Under the pieces are notes generated by a model. It did no database searches. It was not told the origin of the DNA and worked only from the letters and a program-made list of their open reading frames with translations. Shown piece by piece: positions 6,475 through 8,608 of a stretch of DNA of 8,608 nt. The stretch spans positions 1 through 8,608 of the forward strand of contig SLSB01000186.1 in NCBI GenBank assembly GCA_007130675.1, given 5' to 3'. This DNA comes from Candidatus Hydrogenedentota bacterium (GTDB taxonomy: Bacteria > Hydrogenedentota > Hydrogenedentia > Hydrogenedentales > SLHB01). The position numbers and the translations under genes were made by a program. Position 1 is the first letter of the stretch; each line of letters opens with the position of its first letter.

Positions 6475-7143
6475 ATGCCATACGGGCTGATTTTTGACGT
6501 GGACGGTGTGCTGGCAAACACCGAAGCCCTCATCGCCCGAGCAACGGCGGCGATGTTTCGCGAGATGTACGGACTCGAATTAACGCGCGAGGATTTTTTG
6601 CCCTACGTAGGCACCGGGGCCAAGCGCTATACCTTGGGCCCCGCGGAGGACCACGGCATCGAAATTGACCTCGAGAAGGCCCTGCGTAAACGCCATGACA
6701 ATTTCGTTGCGCTACTGCACTCCGGAGAATCCATCGCCTTTCCGGGCGCATCCGAATTGATCGCAGCCGCCCATGGCCATCCCGAATGGAAACTCGCCAT
6801 TGCCACGTCGAGTCCGAGCGCAAAAGCCAGCGCAACACTGGCGGCCGCCGACATTGAACTCGAGGGGTTCGATGCCGTGATCACGGGCGACATGGTCAGT
6901 CGGACCAAGCCGGACCCCGAGATCTATCTCACTGCATTAACGATCATCGACCTTCCCGCGCAGAGCTGCGTAGTGATCGAGGACGCCGTTGCAGGAGTCG
7001 AGGCCGCGAAGGCAGCCCACATACACTGCATAGCGGTCACCAATACGTTCCCGCGCCCGAGACTCGCCGAGGCGGGCGCCGACATGATTGTGGATGCCCT
7101 GACCGAAGTCGATCTGGGCATGCTCGTGGCGTTGGTGGCCTGA
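6475..7143 (+). CDS. HAD-superfamily hydrolase, beta-phosphoglucomutase/phosphoglycolate phosphatase-like
   Basis: A 222-residue HAD-fold protein, predicted cytoplasmic and Mg-dependent. All four motifs are present: motif I DVDGVLANT with nucleophile D8 and acid/base D10, motif II TSS (111-113), motif III K145 in RTKPDPE, and motif IV VIEDAVAGVEAA (167-178) with E169 and D170. A helical cap lies between motifs I and II (about 17-88), placing it in subfamily IA with the phosphoglycolate phosphatases and beta-phosphoglucomutases. The substrate cannot be read from sequence. It follows thrC by 6 nt, where thrB is often found in other bacteria, which raises the question of a role in threonine metabolism, but it does not resemble the GHMP-type ThrB kinase and I see no particular likeness to ThrH. 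The ATG has only a weak AAAGAAAG ahead of it, suggesting coupling to thrC. Confidence 0.92.
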   Translation: MPYGLIFDVDGVLANTEALIARATAAMFREMYGLELTREDFLPYVGTGAKRYTLGPAEDHGIEIDLEKALRKRHDNFVALLHSGESIAFPGASELIAAAHGHPEWKLAIATSSPSAKASATLAAADIELEGFDAVITGDMVSRTKPDPEIYLTALTIIDLPAQSCVVIEDAVAGVEAAKAAHIHCIAVTNTFPRPRLAEAGADMIVDALTEVDLGMLVALVA

Positions 7144-7155
7144 TTCCAAACCGAT

Positions 7156-7824
7156 ATGAAACGCTCGATCGAGACTATTCGCTTTCCAGAGCCCATGGAG
7201 TACACGGCCATGATGGCGCTCCAGGAGGAGCGCCGTGACGCCGTGGCCGCGGGCACAGCGCCCCATACGCTGTTTCTGCTCGAGCATACGCCGGTCATCA
7301 CGCTCGGCCGGAAGTCGAACCCCGCTCACGTACTCTCCTCGAAAGAGGAGTTGGCAGCCCAAGGCATCGCACTGGCCGAGACCGGGCGCGGCGGCGATGT
7401 CACCTATCATGGTCCCGGACAGCTTGTGGCCTACCCGATTCTAGCGCTGAGCGCATGGAAACAGTCGTACCACTGGTATCTGCGTTCGCTCGAATCCGTT
7501 CTGCTCGATGTGCTACGCGGATACGGCCTAAACGCCGGACGGCTCGAGGGATTCACAGGGGTCTGGGTAAACGGCGCCAAAATCGCCGCCATCGGCGTGG
7601 GCGTACACAATTGGGTCACCTTTCATGGCATCGCGTTGAATGTCGAACCTGATATGAGCCATTTCCAGCGCATTGTGCCCTGTGGGATTCGCGACAAACC
7701 CACCACCTCGCTCGCCGCATTGATGCAGTCCGCACCGCCGATGAGCCAGGTCATGGACGATTTCGAGGCGGCATTTCGCGCGTATTTCGAACTGCCTGAC
7801 GCCGCACCCGTCCCGGAACCTTAA
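7156..7824 (+). CDS. lipB: Lipoyl(octanoyl) transferase LipB
   Basis: A 222-residue enzyme that moves octanoyl groups from acyl-carrier protein to the lipoyl domains of 2-oxoacid dehydrogenases and the glycine cleavage H protein, the first step of de novo lipoate attachment. The family signature RGGDVTYHGPGQLVAYPI spans residues 78-95. The catalytic pair is K142 (in AKIAAIGV) and C176 (in IVPCGI), and the block FHGIALNV (156-163) is in place. Length is normal for LipB. It starts 12 nt after the HAD gene and no Shine-Dalgarno sequence is visible, so translation probably depends on coupling to the upstream gene. The usual partner lipA is not next to it. The proline-rich tail (215-222) is not conserved in the family. 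The function is secure; its place behind threonine genes has no obvious metabolic reason. Confidence 0.97.
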   Translation: MKRSIETIRFPEPMEYTAMMALQEERRDAVAAGTAPHTLFLLEHTPVITLGRKSNPAHVLSSKEELAAQGIALAETGRGGDVTYHGPGQLVAYPILALSAWKQSYHWYLRSLESVLLDVLRGYGLNAGRLEGFTGVWVNGAKIAAIGVGVHNWVTFHGIALNVEPDMSHFQRIVPCGIRDKPTTSLAALMQSAPPMSQVMDDFEAAFRAYFELPDAAPVPEP

Positions 7825-7861
7825 GGCATTGCCTCGAGGCCCTCTCCCCCACTCGTTGCGC

Positions 7862-7911
7862 TGTCACCGGACCCGCCCGGGTGATCTGACAACCTCCACA
7901 AAACAGTTGTG
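7862..7911 (+). terminator. Inverted repeats after lipB, possible operon terminator
   Basis: TCACC (7864-7868) pairs with GGTGA (7880-7884), with TGTCA (7862-7866) and TGACA (7887-7891) as an overlapping outer arm; ACCCG/CGGGT inside offers a competing pairing. A second small hairpin, CACAA (7897-7901) with TTGTG (7907-7911), follows. No T-run comes after either on the plus strand, so this is at best a non-canonical terminator of the hom-thrC-HAD-lipB transcript. Confidence 0.25.
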
Positions 7912-8070
7912 AATACGCGCATTACCGCAAATCCGCACATGACCAAAGGAACTTCTTGGGATAAACCTCTTGTCTCATGACTTCTAAGCGCCAGAGCCGC
8001 GCATACCAAACCAGCCCGCTGACGGGTGAAGGGAGGGGGAGGGCCGAGTCCAAAGAAGTGCGGCTCCCAT

Positions 8071-8157
8071 CGTCATTCCTGCGCAAGCAGGAATCCAGAA
8101 GTCTTGCGGAAGGCACGTCTAAAGGCAGACTGGACCCCTGCTTTCGCAGGGGTGACG
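8071..8157. repeat. Dispersed palindromic repeat element: two inverted hairpins
   Basis: Two 28-nt arms (8071-8098 and 8130-8157) are imperfect inverted copies of each other (23 of 28 positions identical) around a 31-nt spacer. Each arm is itself a hairpin: ATTCCTGC/GCAGGAAT with a GCAA loop (8075-8094), and CCCCTGC/GCAGGGG with a TTTC loop (8135-8152). Conserved ends CGTCA/TGACG and TCCAG/CTGGA frame the unit. The pattern is the type of CGTCATTCC...GGAATCCAG intergenic repeat I know from many unrelated bacterial genomes, whose spurious translations read SFLRKQESR; that wording appears here as well. No transposase is nearby, so it would move only with help in trans, if at all. Confidence 0.8.
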
Positions 8158-8207
8158 GAAGGCAGGCATCATACTTCCGAAACGCCAGCGCCGCGAAAAG
8201 ATGCCAG

Positions 8208-8270
8208 CCTAGGGCAACGCCCTGGGAAAACGGATTCTTCCAAAATGTCCGGGCTGAATGCCCGGCACAT
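8208..8270. repeat. Pair of adjacent hairpins, probable dispersed intergenic repeat
   Basis: CCTAGGGC (8208-8215) pairs with GCCCTGGG (8219-8226) across a 3-nt loop with one G-T pair. Twenty-two nt on, CCGGGC (8249-8254) pairs perfectly with GCCCGG (8260-8265), extended by ATGT/ACAT (8245-8248, 8267-8270) past one bulged C. The minus-strand wording around CCCAGGGCGTTGCCCTAGG resembles repeats I recall from planctomycete-like genomes. No T-run follows, so it is unlikely to be a simple terminator. Confidence 0.5.
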
Positions 8271-8471
8271 TGTTCAATTCCACACGCACGTTCACTGCAA
8301 TTCACGATGTATGCTAGAACATCTCTGGGACTCTGATATGTTGCCACGCCTCCGGCTCTCCAGAGGACATCCGTGAATTGAAGGGAAAAAACTACTCGAT
8401 TCCATTCATCCTATCTTACGAATACCCCCATTATCGTCGGGACCTGGAAATGCCTATGTGTGTAACCAGAC

Positions 8472-8608
8472 TCATTCATCGGGGGGCGGCACGGGAACCG
8501 CGTTCTGTGGGGACACAAGCCGCTCGAGGGCTTCGCGCGTGCGCTCCTGCTCGGGTACGAGTTCGAGTGAGCGCTCGAACGCCTCGCGTGCGCGTTCGGT
8601 TTGCCCGA
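8472..8608 (-). CDS. C-terminal end of a TPR-repeat-like protein (5' part outside window)
   Basis: The last 44 codons of a minus-strand gene that enters from the right edge and stops with TGA at 8474-8472. The visible protein begins GQTERAREAFERSLELVP, which has the spacing of the second half of a tetratricopeptide repeat (a small residue, then A-x-x-x-F/Y-E-x-x-L-x-x-x-P), followed by a charged helix EQERTREALERL and a proline-rich tail ending VPVPPPDE. TPR proteins are scaffolds for protein contacts; nothing here tells the partner or location. Codon use is strongly GC3-biased and the frame is open to the edge, supporting a real gene. It converges with lipB across the repeat-rich region. With only one partial repeat visible, a plain coiled-coil helix cannot be excluded. 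Confidence 0.65.
   Translation of the reverse strand, partial: GQTERAREAFERSLELVPEQERTREALERLVSPQNAVPVPPPDE

Larger units (their letters stand above)
7825..8471. other. Repeat-rich intergenic region without a convincing gene
   Basis: About 650 bp between lipB and the converging TPR-like gene. It contains a GC-rich inverted repeat after lipB, two clear palindromic repeat elements (8071-8157 and 8208-8270), and an AT-richer stretch (about 8380-8460) with a six-A run at 8386-8391. Open frames through here, up to 141 codons, are translations of the palindromes and have no protein character. No tRNA or known RNA family is recognised. Confidence 0.7.

Noticed and set aside
7831..7840. The perfect 10-nt palindrome GCCTCGAGGC after lipB.
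   Set aside because: Too short and without a loop; such palindromes are expected by chance in GC-rich DNA.
7922..8376. Open frames of 116-141 codons on both strands in the intergenic region.
   Set aside because: They are translations through palindromic repeats (for example SFLRKQESR wording), overlap one another in several frames and lack ribosome-binding sites.

Overview
The window is chromosomal-looking, GC-rich bacterial DNA that codes densely on both strands. It holds seven complete or nearly complete protein genes, a short 3' fragment of an eighth, and one repeat-rich non-coding stretch near the right end. No rRNA, tRNA, CRISPR array, transposase or phage gene is visible. The organism cannot be named from this sequence. 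The mix of genes and the palindromic intergenic repeats would fit a free-living Gram-negative outside the well-studied groups (Planctomycetota, Hydrogenedentota or a similar lineage), but that is a guess from memory, not something the sequence proves.

Left part (1-2239, minus strand): a nucleotide-sugar operon read right to left. Its order is rfbC/rmlC (dTDP-4-dehydrorhamnose 3,5-epimerase), then an extended-SDR sugar epimerase/reductase, then rfbD/rmlD (dTDP-4-dehydrorhamnose reductase, cut by the left edge and starting with GTG). A promoter candidate lies upstream of rfbC (2300-2328). The products would feed deoxysugar (rhamnose-like) units into surface polysaccharide. The steps before RmlC (RmlA, RmlB) are not in the window.

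Middle (2428-3657, minus strand): an MFS transporter of about 12 membrane segments. It has its own strong-looking promoter so close to the ATG that the mRNA may be leaderless. Inverted repeats lie between it and rfbC. A 423-bp divergent intergenic region (3658-4080) separates it from the plus-strand operon and contains a perfect 9-bp inverted repeat and a nested hairpin just before the homoserine dehydrogenase ribosome-binding site.

Right-middle (4081-7824, plus strand): a tight four-gene operon, hom - thrC - HAD hydrolase - lipB, with gaps of 3, 6 and 12 nt. Hom and ThrC make the first and last steps of homoserine-to-threonine synthesis. No homoserine kinase (thrB) is present, and a HAD-fold phosphatase sits next in line. 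LipB (octanoyltransferase) serves lipoate attachment. All four genes lie in the same reading frame, separated by one stop codon each.

Right end (7825-8608): 647 bp without a convincing gene, holding several palindromic elements. The clearest (8071-8157) is a pair of inverted hairpins with compensatory base changes. The window closes with the last 44 codons of a minus-strand protein that looks like the end of a TPR-repeat protein.

I did not find a convincing new defence, mobile or enzymatic system. The points most worth a second look are the leaderless-type promoter, the paired-hairpin repeat, the hom leader hairpin, the HAD gene in a threonine operon and the same-frame operon layout.
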